Source: JASSUD01 sp031963005
GTDB taxonomy: Bacteria; Pseudomonadota; Gammaproteobacteria; Burkholderiales; Burkholderiaceae
Length of the DNA: 64,000 nt
Direction: 5' to 3'
Assembly: GCA_031963005.1 (NCBI GenBank)
Contig: JASSUL010000006.1
Span: 1 to 64,000, forward strand
The stretch's first letter is position 1; every line of letters begins with the position of its first letter. The notes below the pieces were generated by a model. It was not told where the DNA came from. It searched no databases and saw only the letters and a program-made list of their open reading frames with translations. Below, piece after piece: positions 46,027-55,268 of this stretch. A program made the position numbers and the translations under genes.

Positions 46027-46411
46027 TTGCTTTTTTGTCCATTTAATCGATTACATTTGCTGTATGCCGCGCAAGGCGGTATGGGCAAAGACCACTGTTT
46101 AGTGGATTTTGTGAAAGTGAAAAACCCTACAAAAAATCATCTTACTTGTATGTAGAAGTAAATGATAACCCAATTAGGTTATGCACAGCCTAGCGTTACG
46201 CTAGGGCAATAAGGGATTCTATCCCTTTTATAGCGATATGGCGTAACTAACCAAACGGTAAATAGTTTTTTAAAAAAACAAGCGCTAAGCTGAGTCTCTT
46301 CTGGGCTGCAGGTTCCTGAACCATATTTGAGTCTATCTCAAGGAATCTTTAGAGGGCCAGAAGTATGGATGTATTGGCTTTAGAACCCTGATTGTGCAAA
46401 GGGGGCGCAGT
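46027..46411. other. Leader region of the VirB operon with two hairpins
   Basis: No gene recognised. CCTAGCG-TTA-CGCTAGG (46189-46205) and AAGGGAT-TCT-ATCCCTT plus TT (46211-46229) form adjacent hairpins about 180 bp before virB8, possibly a terminator insulating the operon or a leader control element. Confidence 0.5.
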
Positions 46412-47143
46412 ATGGCGCTTTTCTCAACTTCCTCTCCAGAAATTGCGGCTTCTCAACCGGCGATCCGTTCAGCTCAAACGTATTTTGATGCGGCTATCGA
46501 TTGGGAGTCATCGCGTATCGAATCTATCGAACGCTCGGCTCGGCGTGCATGGCAGGTGGCCGGAGGCGCTTGCCTAGTAGCGCTTTGCGCATCGTTGGCG
46601 ATTATCTTTATGTTGCCGCTCAAAACGACACTGCCTTATTTAATCCGTGTGGATAGCGCAACCGGGGTGCCCGATATCGTGACCACGCTCAAGACCAAGA
46701 ATGTGCACTATGAAGAAGCCATTAATACGTATTGGTTAGCTAAATATGTTCGCGCACGTGAAACCTATGACTGGCATACGCTGCAAAGTGATTATGACAC
46801 AGTAGGTTTACTGTCTTCTAAACCCGTCGGCGCACAGTATGCCGAGCGCTTTGAGGGTAAGGAGGCCTTAGATAAGAAGTTTGGCAACAGTATGCGCATC
46901 AGTATCACTATTTTAAGCGTGGTGCCTACTTCAGAAGGAAAAGGGACGGTACGTTTTACGAAAACTAGTCAGGCAGCAGACCGTACGGGCCCCAGCGCAG
47001 TAACGCATTGGGTTGCCACGATCGCTTACCGATACCAGAACCCTTCTGCGATGAAAGAGCCTGCGCGACTAGTGAATCCCCTGGGTTTTCAGGTGATGAG
47101 TTATCGCGTGGATCCTGAATTTATCAAAGGTGAAGAGCCATGA
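46412..47143 (+). CDS. virB8: Type IV secretion protein VirB8
   Basis: 243 aa bitopic inner-membrane scaffold. Cytosolic N-terminus, one helix (~50-70, LVALCASLAIIFMLPL), then the NTF2-like periplasmic domain with YWLAKYVRARETYDW. The start is ATG 46412, with AGGGGG 6 bases upstream, not the in-frame GTG at 46394. It overlaps virB9 by 4 bp. Confidence 0.94.
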   Translation: MALFSTSSPEIAASQPAIRSAQTYFDAAIDWESSRIESIERSARRAWQVAGGACLVALCASLAIIFMLPLKTTLPYLIRVDSATGVPDIVTTLKTKNVHYEEAINTYWLAKYVRARETYDWHTLQSDYDTVGLLSSKPVGAQYAERFEGKEALDKKFGNSMRISITILSVVPTSEGKGTVRFTKTSQAADRTGPSAVTHWVATIAYRYQNPSAMKEPARLVNPLGFQVMSYRVDPEFIKGEEP

Positions 47144-48228
47144 GAAGAGCCATAGCGTTGTATGCAAATACGCGTCAAAGGGTACGGTGTTGCTGGAAAA
47201 TAGTGGTGGCAGCCGGTTTATCTAGTACCTTGTTAGCGGGCTTAATGCATGAAGCGAGAGCAACCCATTTACAGCAGCCCTCAAAGTATGACGCGCGTAT
47301 TCAATATGTGCACTATCACGAAGATGATGTGGTGACGGTGTATGCCTACCCAGGGCTGGGTACGCAAATTGTCTTTTCCCCAGGAGAAAAGACTTTAGAT
47401 ATTGCATGCGGATTTTCACAAGGTTGGGAGATCGCAGAAAAAAGAAACGTACTGTACCTAAAACCTAAATCTATTAAGGTCAGCGATGAGCGTGTGCTTT
47501 TGCCTGAGGCCGGTAAATGGAACACGAATCTGCTGGTGACGACCAATAAACGTCTCTATGCGTTTGATTTGCATTTAATGCCAGATAGCGTCCAAATGAA
47601 ACGGACAACACCGCATTCTGCGCACAGTATTCAAAATGCTACCAAGGCCGTTCCCAAAAAAAGTGCGGTTTCCTCTAGCCCTCTCGCGAACAAACGTCCT
47701 GCGCATCTTTTTTCGCATCGTCCATCGCATCGTCCATCATATCGTATTCAATTTCTTTACCCTTTAGCGCCAGCAGAGACTGTAAAAGAAGTGCGCAATA
47801 CACATACTAATACGCAGACTGTACCGTCCCGACTCTCTACGGTGAGGAATTGGCAGTATTCGATGCAGGTTGGCAAAAATGCGCAGAGCATTGTGCCAAC
47901 GATGGTGTATGACGATGGGCGCTTTACTTATTTGCAATTCCCTAATAATCAAGATTTCCCCGCGGTATTTTTATTAGGGGAAGAGGGTTCAGAGCATCTT
48001 GTTAATACGCACGTCGATGCGTTTATTCCTGGTGAAGCAGAAGATCTCTTGGTGGTACATCGGGTTTCGCCAAGAATGGTGCTGCGCTCTGGTTCGGCCG
48101 TGGTCCATATTTATAACGATCTCTTTCATCCGCATGGAGTTCCACCTCATGATGGAACTAGTGTGCAAGGCCTACGACGTGTGCTGCGTACAACCGTACC
48201 GGAGTCTGTGCAAGTGGAGGTGCCGTGA
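47140..48228 (+). CDS. virB9: Type IV secretion protein VirB9
   Basis: 362 aa outer-membrane core-complex subunit. Signal sequence to about residue 42 (cut near ARA-THLQQ). N-terminal domain with VYAYPGLGTQIVFSPGE and WNTNLLVTTNKRLYAFDL; C-terminal domain with PTMVYDDGRFTYLQFPN. The linker (175-235) is Pro/Ser/His-rich, longer than usual. Confidence 0.94.
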   Translation: MRRAIALYANTRQRVRCCWKIVVAAGLSSTLLAGLMHEARATHLQQPSKYDARIQYVHYHEDDVVTVYAYPGLGTQIVFSPGEKTLDIACGFSQGWEIAEKRNVLYLKPKSIKVSDERVLLPEAGKWNTNLLVTTNKRLYAFDLHLMPDSVQMKRTTPHSAHSIQNATKAVPKKSAVSSSPLANKRPAHLFSHRPSHRPSYRIQFLYPLAPAETVKEVRNTHTNTQTVPSRLSTVRNWQYSMQVGKNAQSIVPTMVYDDGRFTYLQFPNNQDFPAVFLLGEEGSEHLVNTHVDAFIPGEAEDLLVVHRVSPRMVLRSGSAVVHIYNDLFHPHGVPPHDGTSVQGLRRVLRTTVPESVQVEVP

Positions 48229-49511
48229 TGCCATCTCCTCCACGCACCGATGCGCATGCTAGTCCGTCAGGAGTATTTAAAACAAATACTCTGCATACGT
48301 TAGAAGGCGAACATGGCGCACCGCAGGTCCAAGGGTTTCACCGGATGATGCCGCATACATGGATTAGGGTGGCAGGGTGTGGGTTATTGGTTTTGATACT
48401 GTTCATAGCCCATCATATTTATAGCAAACGCCAAGCATCTATGTCGAAGATGGCGCAGGCTCGAGAGCAGCAAAGTACTTTACAAAGTGCGGTCCCTAAA
48501 CGCTCTTTTAATCTAGTACAACCTTTACTCGTTACACCTCCATCCTCTGAGGTCCCGGTTATTTCTGCGCCTAATAAATCTTTTCCGGTTTCCCTACCCT
48601 TCCCACCTCTTCCTTTACCAATACTAGAAACCACGCCACGTGGATGGATGCGTTATCCCAATGAGCCCAAACCATCGTCTGCATTAGATAAATCTAGCTC
48701 TGCGTTGATGGTCAATCATTCATCAAATCAGGCAGGTGTAGCCACGCATGCTAGCGATCATTTCACTGCACATCCACTGGCAAAGTTACCGATTGCACAG
48801 GCTTTAGAAGCCGTTCAAGGCACGCAAAATTTGCAAGCGCATAGAGCCATACAGGCAGGTGAAACACCGCATCTAGGCTCGCTTCTTGAATCTACGCAAA
48901 CCGCTACGCAGCACGCGCGCAGCTTAGGCAATCGGAATTTCATCGTACCTAAAGGAACTTTTATTCAGTGTGTTTTGCAAACCAAAGTAGATACTTCAAT
49001 ACCCGGTATGACGCGCTGCACGGTTTCGCACAATGTGTATAGCGATAACGGTAAGGTCGTTTTAATCGAGCGTGGCTCTACCATTTCGGGGGAATATCAA
49101 GCAGGCCTGCACCAAGGGCAAAAACGCGTTTTTGTATTGTGGAATCGCTTGAAAACGCCCAACGGCATGGTCATCGATTTGGATTCTCCCGCAACGGATC
49201 CATTAGGCGCAGCAGGTTTGCCTGGTCGTATAAATAGGCATTTCTGGGAACGTTTTGGCAGTGCTATTGCAATGAGCTTGATAGAAGACGCAGGCAAAGT
49301 CGCTGTGCAAGTGGCAGCTCCCAAAAAGCAAAATATCACCGCTGTCCATTTTGGAGATACGGCTCAATTGGGTCAGGAAATGGCTACGGAAACGCTCAAG
49401 CATATGATGCATATCCCGCCAACACTCTATAAAAATCATGGAGATCGTGTTGGGGTGTACCTTGCTAGAGATCTCCATTTTTCGGAGGTTTACGATGTCT
49501 TCGAACAATAG
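48228..49511 (+). CDS. virB10: Type IV secretion protein VirB10
   Basis: 427 aa, spans both membranes. Helix at ~48-63 (GCGLLVLILFIAHHIY), Pro-rich segment (~100-135), then the TrbI/VirB10 barrel: GTFIQCVLQTKVDTSIPGMTRC, ERGSTISGEYQAGL, VLWNRLKTPNGMVIDLDSPATDPLGAAGL. ATG 48228 overlaps the virB9 stop, with GGAGG at 48216-48220. Confidence 0.95.
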   Translation: MPSPPRTDAHASPSGVFKTNTLHTLEGEHGAPQVQGFHRMMPHTWIRVAGCGLLVLILFIAHHIYSKRQASMSKMAQAREQQSTLQSAVPKRSFNLVQPLLVTPPSSEVPVISAPNKSFPVSLPFPPLPLPILETTPRGWMRYPNEPKPSSALDKSSSALMVNHSSNQAGVATHASDHFTAHPLAKLPIAQALEAVQGTQNLQAHRAIQAGETPHLGSLLESTQTATQHARSLGNRNFIVPKGTFIQCVLQTKVDTSIPGMTRCTVSHNVYSDNGKVVLIERGSTISGEYQAGLHQGQKRVFVLWNRLKTPNGMVIDLDSPATDPLGAAGLPGRINRHFWERFGSAIAMSLIEDAGKVAVQVAAPKKQNITAVHFGDTAQLGQEMATETLKHMMHIPPTLYKNHGDRVGVYLARDLHFSEVYDVFEQ

Positions 49512-50601
49512 CCATCAGGAGTTTTCGCTGTGGCCGTGCGTATCGGAGGGGAGGGCCGATACATCGATCCGCAATGGTGTGCTTCATCAAGCCAGTTCTG
49601 TGCAATTTCATCTAGAGCCTCTACAACCCTGGATGAATACGCCCAGCATTACGGAGATATGCGTGAATCGGCCGGGTGAAGTGTTTTGTGAACAAGCAGG
49701 GAGATGGACACGGCATATTGTTCCCGCGCTGACTTTGCCTCACCTGCACGCATTAGCGATTGCAGTTGCCCAGTTTTCAGCCCATGACCTCTCAGAAACC
49801 CGCCCTTTGCTTTGCGCCACATTACCTGATGGAGAGCGCATGCAAATCGTGTTGCCGCCCGCATGCGAATCCAAAACGGTTTCGCTGACGATCCGCAAGC
49901 CTTCTGTTGTACGCAATACATTTGCAGAGTACGAGAAAGCAGGGTTTTTTAGTCATATATCTTCTATCACTAGACCTCTTCCGCTTAGCGAAGAAGAGCG
50001 CCTACTTTTAGGGCTTTACGCTGCGCGTCGATATGCTGATTTTCTAAAAAGCGCAATCACTTTCCAAAAGGTCATTGTAGTGGCGGGGGAAACGGGATCA
50101 GGCAAAACAACATGGATGAAAACACTGATTGAAGAAGTTCCCCGTTACGAGCGCCTCATCACAATTGAAGATGTGCCAGAACTCAGCCTGCCCAATCATC
50201 CTAACCATGTGCATTTGTTTTATCCGAGTGAAGCAAAAGAAGAGGAAAACGCGTTTGTCACACCTGCTGCACTTTTGCGCAGCTGTCTTAGGATGAAGCC
50301 CACACGCATTTTGCTGGCTGAGTTACGAGGAGGAGAAGCGTTTGATTTTATACAAATTGCCGCGTCCGGGCATGGTGGAAGTATCACTAGCTGCCACGCC
50401 GGTTCTGTGGAGCTTGCTTTTGCAAGGCTTGTATTGATGATTTTACAAAATCGTCAAGGCCGCGCTTTACCACATGCAGTGATTCAAAGATTGCTTTACC
50501 AAGTAATCGATGTGGTGATTCATATGCATAACGACCCATACACGTCGAAAGGGCGATATATCACCGACATTTGGTATGACCCAATGAGAAAAAGGGTTTA
50601 A
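49495..50601 (+). CDS. virB11: Type IV secretion ATPase VirB11
   Basis: 368 aa hexameric traffic ATPase. Walker A AGETGSGKTTW (~200), LLAELRGGEAFDF (Walker B/Asp-box region), and GGSITSCHAGS His-box. ATG 49495, preceded by CGGAGG, lies inside virB10; a longer in-frame start at 49438 lacks support. Confidence 0.95.
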   Translation: MSSNNSHQEFSLWPCVSEGRADTSIRNGVLHQASSVQFHLEPLQPWMNTPSITEICVNRPGEVFCEQAGRWTRHIVPALTLPHLHALAIAVAQFSAHDLSETRPLLCATLPDGERMQIVLPPACESKTVSLTIRKPSVVRNTFAEYEKAGFFSHISSITRPLPLSEEERLLLGLYAARRYADFLKSAITFQKVIVVAGETGSGKTTWMKTLIEEVPRYERLITIEDVPELSLPNHPNHVHLFYPSEAKEEENAFVTPAALLRSCLRMKPTRILLAELRGGEAFDFIQIAASGHGGSITSCHAGSVELAFARLVLMILQNRQGRALPHAVIQRLLYQVIDVVIHMHNDPYTSKGRYITDIWYDPMRKRV

Positions 50602-50648
50602 AAAATGAGAAATGCAGTATGCGTATTCAAAAATTACAGGATGCACTT

Positions 50649-51179
50649 ATGTATAAAAAAAGCCTGTTTTTGTTAATGATATCTCTAGTGTCCAGTTGTA
50701 CTTGGCTCAATACCTTGCAAGATGGGAAAGGAGGGCAGAGAGTTGCAATTAATACGCAACCACGTTCTGGATATGAAAGGTTGCGTGCAGAATTAATGCA
50801 TATTCAAAATGCTTTGAAAAAGCAGAAATATGAATCTGATTTCTATAAAGAAAAAAAAGATCCGCGTTTGGCGTATCTCCATTTTCCTAAAGGAAGTGCT
50901 ATTTTTAAACCAAATTCTACCGAGGAAATGGCTTTATTGCCTTACCTTGAGAAAGTGAATCGTATTGAAATTAGAAGTATGCTGAATTATATGCACTCTG
51001 ATGCATTCAGTGAAAAAATGGCTTTGGATCGCGCATTATCTGTAAAGCGCTATTTAGTGAAGCATGGTGCGGATGAGTCCATTATTGCTATCCATTATAC
51101 CGTTTATGATGAAATTGGAGAAGAAAGCTATTTTTCTGCAGAAAATGATTCGGTTGCAGTGGAATTATTCTATAAATAA
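50649..51179 (+). CDS. OmpA-like lipoprotein within the VirB operon (possible VirB7 role)
   Basis: 176 aa from ATG 50649; an upstream start at 50619 would spoil the signal. Lipoprotein signal MYKKSLFLLMISLVSSC with Cys at the lipobox. The C-terminal half reads like a reduced OmpA/peptidoglycan-binding domain (AIFKPNSTEEMALLPYL, then ALDRALSVKRYLVKHGAD). It occupies the slot between virB11 and virB2 where a VirB1 lysozyme or VirB7 might be. It may do the VirB7 job of anchoring the pore to the outer membrane; VirB7 of X-type systems also carries an extra C-terminal domain, though a different one. Confidence 0.6.
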   Translation: MYKKSLFLLMISLVSSCTWLNTLQDGKGGQRVAINTQPRSGYERLRAELMHIQNALKKQKYESDFYKEKKDPRLAYLHFPKGSAIFKPNSTEEMALLPYLEKVNRIEIRSMLNYMHSDAFSEKMALDRALSVKRYLVKHGADESIIAIHYTVYDEIGEESYFSAENDSVAVELFYK

Positions 51180-51202
51180 ATGCATAAAGACGGAGGTCTG
51201 TA

Positions 51203-51511
51203 ATGCAATGCGGTGAAAAAGAAAAGGGTTTTTATAAAGTTTTGATTTATTTGTCACTAGCGTTCAGTTTGCTATTTTTTTCGGAAGTGGTTTTTGCGAT
51301 AGAAGGAGGGCTAGAAAGAATAAATGGGTTTATGGATAATATTTTAACTATTTTACATGGGGCATCCATAGCGGTAGTGACGGTAGCGATTATGTGGTCT
51401 GGTTATAAATTTTTATTTAAACAAGCGGATATTGCAGAGTGTGCAAAGATTTTGGCCGGAGGATTGTTAATTGGTGGGTCCACAGAGTTGGCACATTATT
51501 TACTTGGGTGA
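51203..51511 (+). CDS. virB2: Type IV secretion pilin VirB2
   Basis: 102 aa. Signal region (VLIYLSLAFSLLFFSEVVFA) and two hydrophobic helices (ILTILHGASIAVVTVAIMWSGY and CAKILAGGLLIGGSTELAHYLL) joined by a short charged loop, the VirB2/TrbC layout. Confidence 0.9.
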   Translation: MQCGEKEKGFYKVLIYLSLAFSLLFFSEVVFAIEGGLERINGFMDNILTILHGASIAVVTVAIMWSGYKFLFKQADIAECAKILAGGLLIGGSTELAHYLLG

Positions 51512-51596
51512 ATTTTTAGAAGGATGCCTATAAAAGATGGTTTGTTAGTAGAAGTGACAATGCTTACATGAAAAACGAAATGAAAATGCCATAATT

Positions 51597-51899
51597 ATGA
51601 AAAACAATGACCCGTTATTTAAAGGCTGTACACGTCCGGCAATGATTTTTGGTGTGCCGATGCCGGCATTGATCATAGTGAGTGGGAGCATTTTTTTGGT
51701 GAGTATATGGACCACTATTTTTATAGTTTTTTTCCTTTTTCCAATAGTAGGTATTATGCGGGCTATTACAAAGCACGATGACCAAAAATTCCGTTTAATT
51801 TTGTTGAAATGGGTATTTCGGTTTCAATATGCTTTTCAGAATGGACGTTTTTGGAAGGCGTCTGCTTATAGTCCAATAGTTTTTAAAGATCGTAGTTAG
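51597..51899 (+). CDS. virB3: Type IV secretion protein VirB3
   Basis: 100 aa. Family start DPLFKGCTRPAMIFGVP, followed by a pair of hydrophobic helices (ALIIVSGSIFLVSIWTTIFIVFFLFPIVGI) and HDDQKFRLILLKW. Associates with VirB4 at the inner membrane. Confidence 0.9.
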   Translation: MKNNDPLFKGCTRPAMIFGVPMPALIIVSGSIFLVSIWTTIFIVFFLFPIVGIMRAITKHDDQKFRLILLKWVFRFQYAFQNGRFWKASAYSPIVFKDRS

Positions 51900-51950
51900 T
51901 GTGAAAATTTCTGAAAATGCGTTTAAAGTTATTTAAGTCATATATGAGGT

Positions 51951-54419
51951 ATGGCGATGGCAGTGCAATCAAAATATAGTCATCAAATGAATCAAGAAAG
52001 AGGGTGTTCTGCATTTATACCTTATTCTAGTCATGTTTCAAATAACACGATTATGACCCGAAGTGGAGATTTTTTGCGAATATGGAAAGTCTCTGGAATC
52101 AGTTTTGAAACGATTGATCAAGATGACATTCATCTACGCAAAGAGCATATGAATACTTTGTTGCGCTCGATAGGTTCCAGTCAGACGGCAATATGGACAC
52201 ATACTATTCGTCGGCAAATATCCGAGCGCCTAGATTCCACTTTTGAAAATGATTTTTGTAGAGAGTTAGACAGGAAATATTACGATTCCTTTTCAGGCTA
52301 CAAAATGATGGAGAATGTGCTGTACTTGACGTTGATTTATCGTCCCTCTGGTCATGCTTTATCAAACGCATTCGCAAAATCCAACCGGCGAACTGTGCAG
52401 GATATTATTCAAGAGCAGCATATTGCTATCCAAAAATTAGATGAACTTGCACACCAAGTTCAAGCCAGTATGCGCCGTTATGATTTGCTGACATTAAGCA
52501 CGTTTGAAGATGAAGAAGGGGTATTGTGTTCAAAGGCGCTTTCTTTTCTGAATTTTTTGATTACCGGCGAATGGCAGAAAGTGAGGGTGCCTTCGGCGCC
52601 TTTATATGATTATCTAGGCCATGCTTGGATATTTGTGGGGATGGAAACCATTGAATTGCGCACGGCTACGAATACGCGATATGCCCAGGCTCTAGATTTT
52701 AAAGACTATACGTCGCATACCGAGCCAGGGCTATTAAACCGCCTTATGTATGAACCCTATGAATATGTGATGACACAGTCTTATTCTTTTATGGATAAGC
52801 GCTCTAGCCAACATTTTCTGGAGCGTCAACAAAACCAATTATTAAGCGCCCAAGATGGCTCGGCAACCCAAATCACGGATTTATACGATGCCCTTGACCA
52901 ACTGATCCAAGGGCAGTTTGTGATGGGAGAATATCACTACTCCTTAATGCTATTTGGCGACAGCGTTGAACAAGTAACACGCCATCGGGCCAGTGCGATG
53001 GCTATTATTCAAGATTTAGGTTTCTTGGCGGCGCCGGTAAATACCGCAACAGATGCAGCTTTTTACGCGCAATTGCCGACAAATTGGCGATATCGTCCGA
53101 GGGTGGCTCGGCTCACGAGCCGAAATTTTGCCGGACTGGCGAGTTTTCATAATTTTATGGCGGGCCATCGTCACGGTAATCCGTGGGGGCCGGCAGTCAC
53201 GATGTTTAAAACCCCTTCAGGCCAACCTTTGTACTTTAACTATCATGCCCGCGGCGTACAAGAAGACGCTTTTGATAAAAAATTACTAGGCAATACTAGT
53301 GTCATTGGACAGTCGGGTTCCGGTAAGACCGCCTTACTCAGCCTATTGTTATGCCAGTCTCAAAAATTTCAATCCAATTCTCCAACAGGCTACACGAGCG
53401 TTTTTTTTGATAAAGACGCAGGAGCAAAGATTGCGATCAAGGCGATTGGCGGATGTTACTTCACACTGCGTAATGGCGAGTCGACAGGGTTTAATCCTTT
53501 TGCAATAGAAGCTAGCGAAGCCAATATGCTCTTTTTAGAGCAATGGATACGCACCCTGCTGATTGCAGAGGGACAGGTATTAAGTACCGCGGAGACATTA
53601 CGCCTTGCGCAAGCCGTGAGAACCGTAATGCGCATGCCTGTTGCGTTGCGCCGTTTGACCACGATAACGCAAAATATGACGGAAGGCGGGGATAAAAAAG
53701 AGCGCGAGAATAGCGTGGTGAAACGATTGAGTCGTTGGTGCGAAGGAGGGCCTCTTGCCTGGGTATTTGATAATCCGAACGATACGCTCGACTTCAATGC
53801 CTATAGCTGCTACGGATTTGATGGCACAGCTTTTTTAGATAACCCAGTTATACGCACCCCCCTCTCTTTATATCTATTACACCGCATGGAGAGTGCGATC
53901 GATGGTCGACGTTTTATCTATTTTATGGATGAATTCTGGAAATGGTTAGCCGATGATGTTTTTGCGGACTTTGCGCACAATAAGCAAAAAACAATACGTA
54001 AGCAAAATGGCTTGGGCGTATTTGCGACGCAATCGCCTTCCGATGTTTTGCAATCCCCTATTGCAAAAGCCTTGATCGAACAATGCGCGACGGAAATTTA
54101 CCTCCCGAATCCAAAAGCAGACTATCACGATTATGTGCACGGTTTCAAAGTCAGTGAAGTGGAGTTTGAAACCATCAAACATTTTCATGAAGACAGCCGA
54201 TTATTTCTGATCAAACAAGGGCATCAATCAGCGATTGGACAGTTAGATTTAGAGGGTTTAGAGGATGAGTTAGCCGTACTTTCCGGCAGTACCGACAATA
54301 ATGTATTGGTCGATCAGCTTATCGCAGAGCTAGGGGACGATCCCCGTGTTTGGCTACCTGCATTTCATAAACACCGTAAAGAAAGAAAAAGATATCGCCA
54401 AAGTGGAGCACACCTATGA
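51951..54419 (+). CDS. virB4: Type IV secretion ATPase VirB4
   Basis: 822 aa. N-terminal VirB4/CagE domain, then the ATPase with Walker A VIGQSGSGKTALLSLL (~448) and Walker B RFIYFMDEFWKWL (~655), and FATQSPSDVLQS. Full length. A second ATG at 51957 is equally placed for GAGG. It overlaps virB5 by 4 bp. Confidence 0.95.
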   Translation: MAMAVQSKYSHQMNQERGCSAFIPYSSHVSNNTIMTRSGDFLRIWKVSGISFETIDQDDIHLRKEHMNTLLRSIGSSQTAIWTHTIRRQISERLDSTFENDFCRELDRKYYDSFSGYKMMENVLYLTLIYRPSGHALSNAFAKSNRRTVQDIIQEQHIAIQKLDELAHQVQASMRRYDLLTLSTFEDEEGVLCSKALSFLNFLITGEWQKVRVPSAPLYDYLGHAWIFVGMETIELRTATNTRYAQALDFKDYTSHTEPGLLNRLMYEPYEYVMTQSYSFMDKRSSQHFLERQQNQLLSAQDGSATQITDLYDALDQLIQGQFVMGEYHYSLMLFGDSVEQVTRHRASAMAIIQDLGFLAAPVNTATDAAFYAQLPTNWRYRPRVARLTSRNFAGLASFHNFMAGHRHGNPWGPAVTMFKTPSGQPLYFNYHARGVQEDAFDKKLLGNTSVIGQSGSGKTALLSLLLCQSQKFQSNSPTGYTSVFFDKDAGAKIAIKAIGGCYFTLRNGESTGFNPFAIEASEANMLFLEQWIRTLLIAEGQVLSTAETLRLAQAVRTVMRMPVALRRLTTITQNMTEGGDKKERENSVVKRLSRWCEGGPLAWVFDNPNDTLDFNAYSCYGFDGTAFLDNPVIRTPLSLYLLHRMESAIDGRRFIYFMDEFWKWLADDVFADFAHNKQKTIRKQNGLGVFATQSPSDVLQSPIAKALIEQCATEIYLPNPKADYHDYVHGFKVSEVEFETIKHFHEDSRLFLIKQGHQSAIGQLDLEGLEDELAVLSGSTDNNVLVDQLIAELGDDPRVWLPAFHKHRKERKRYRQSGAHL

Positions 54420-55153
54420 AACGGGGAATATGGAGGAAACCACTTGGTCCGCTTCGTCTTATCATCCTGCTGTCTATTTTATTCATGGGTATCAGTATGC
54501 GCACACAAGCGCAGCTTGCGGTGATCGATAACGTGCAAGTGGCGCAACAACTGGATCATCATGTTGAAACCATTGAAAGATGGATTATGCAATTACATCA
54601 TCTTGAAAGGCAGTATAAAGCGATCACGGGAAAAGGAATCCTCGGCACGGCGTTGAACAGTCCTGACTTTCATCATTATTTGCCAACAGCGTGGATGCAA
54701 ACCTATACGCATTTACAAGAAAAAGGCTATGAAGCGTTGGAAGGGTTAGCAAAAGAAATTTATCGATCCCACCACCTATTTGAAAGCTGTGATTTTTTGC
54801 TCACTGCAGATAAACGGCTTGCCTGTGAAGCGCAAGCCGTGAAAACAGCACAGGATAAAGCGTTTGCCATTCAAGCGTATAACACCGCAAAAAAACGCCT
54901 TGCCCAAATCGAAAGTTTAATGCACGCGATTAACCAGACAGACAACCTGAAATCGATTGCAGACCTTCAGGGCCGTATTGCTGCAGAACAAGCCAATATC
55001 CAGAATGAACACACTAAACTCAAAATGTACGAACTCGCCTCTGATGCAGAGAAACGGCTTCAAACCCAAAGCATGCATGCAATACATATGCGTAATATCG
55101 CAAAATCTGGCGGACTAGACGTACAACCTATGACTTTTAAAGGATGGCGTTAG
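54416..55153 (+). CDS. virB5: Type IV secretion minor pilin VirB5
   Basis: 245 aa. Signal peptide to about residue 32 (LIILLSILFMGISMRTQAQ), then VIDNVQVAQQLDHHVETIERWIMQLHHLERQ and long helices (IAAEQANIQNEHTKLKMYE), the VirB5/TraC type. Confidence 0.88.
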   Translation: MKRGIWRKPLGPLRLIILLSILFMGISMRTQAQLAVIDNVQVAQQLDHHVETIERWIMQLHHLERQYKAITGKGILGTALNSPDFHHYLPTAWMQTYTHLQEKGYEALEGLAKEIYRSHHLFESCDFLLTADKRLACEAQAVKTAQDKAFAIQAYNTAKKRLAQIESLMHAINQTDNLKSIADLQGRIAAEQANIQNEHTKLKMYELASDAEKRLQTQSMHAIHMRNIAKSGGLDVQPMTFKGWR

Positions 55154-55268
55154 CATCATGTTATAGCGTTAGGTAGAGGGTATAGAGGCGTTCATTACAG
55201 TATGTTTGACAGATGTGGTTTGAAAAGACATAAAAGTATTATTATTTTTTATTGCAAAGGGGCGAGGT

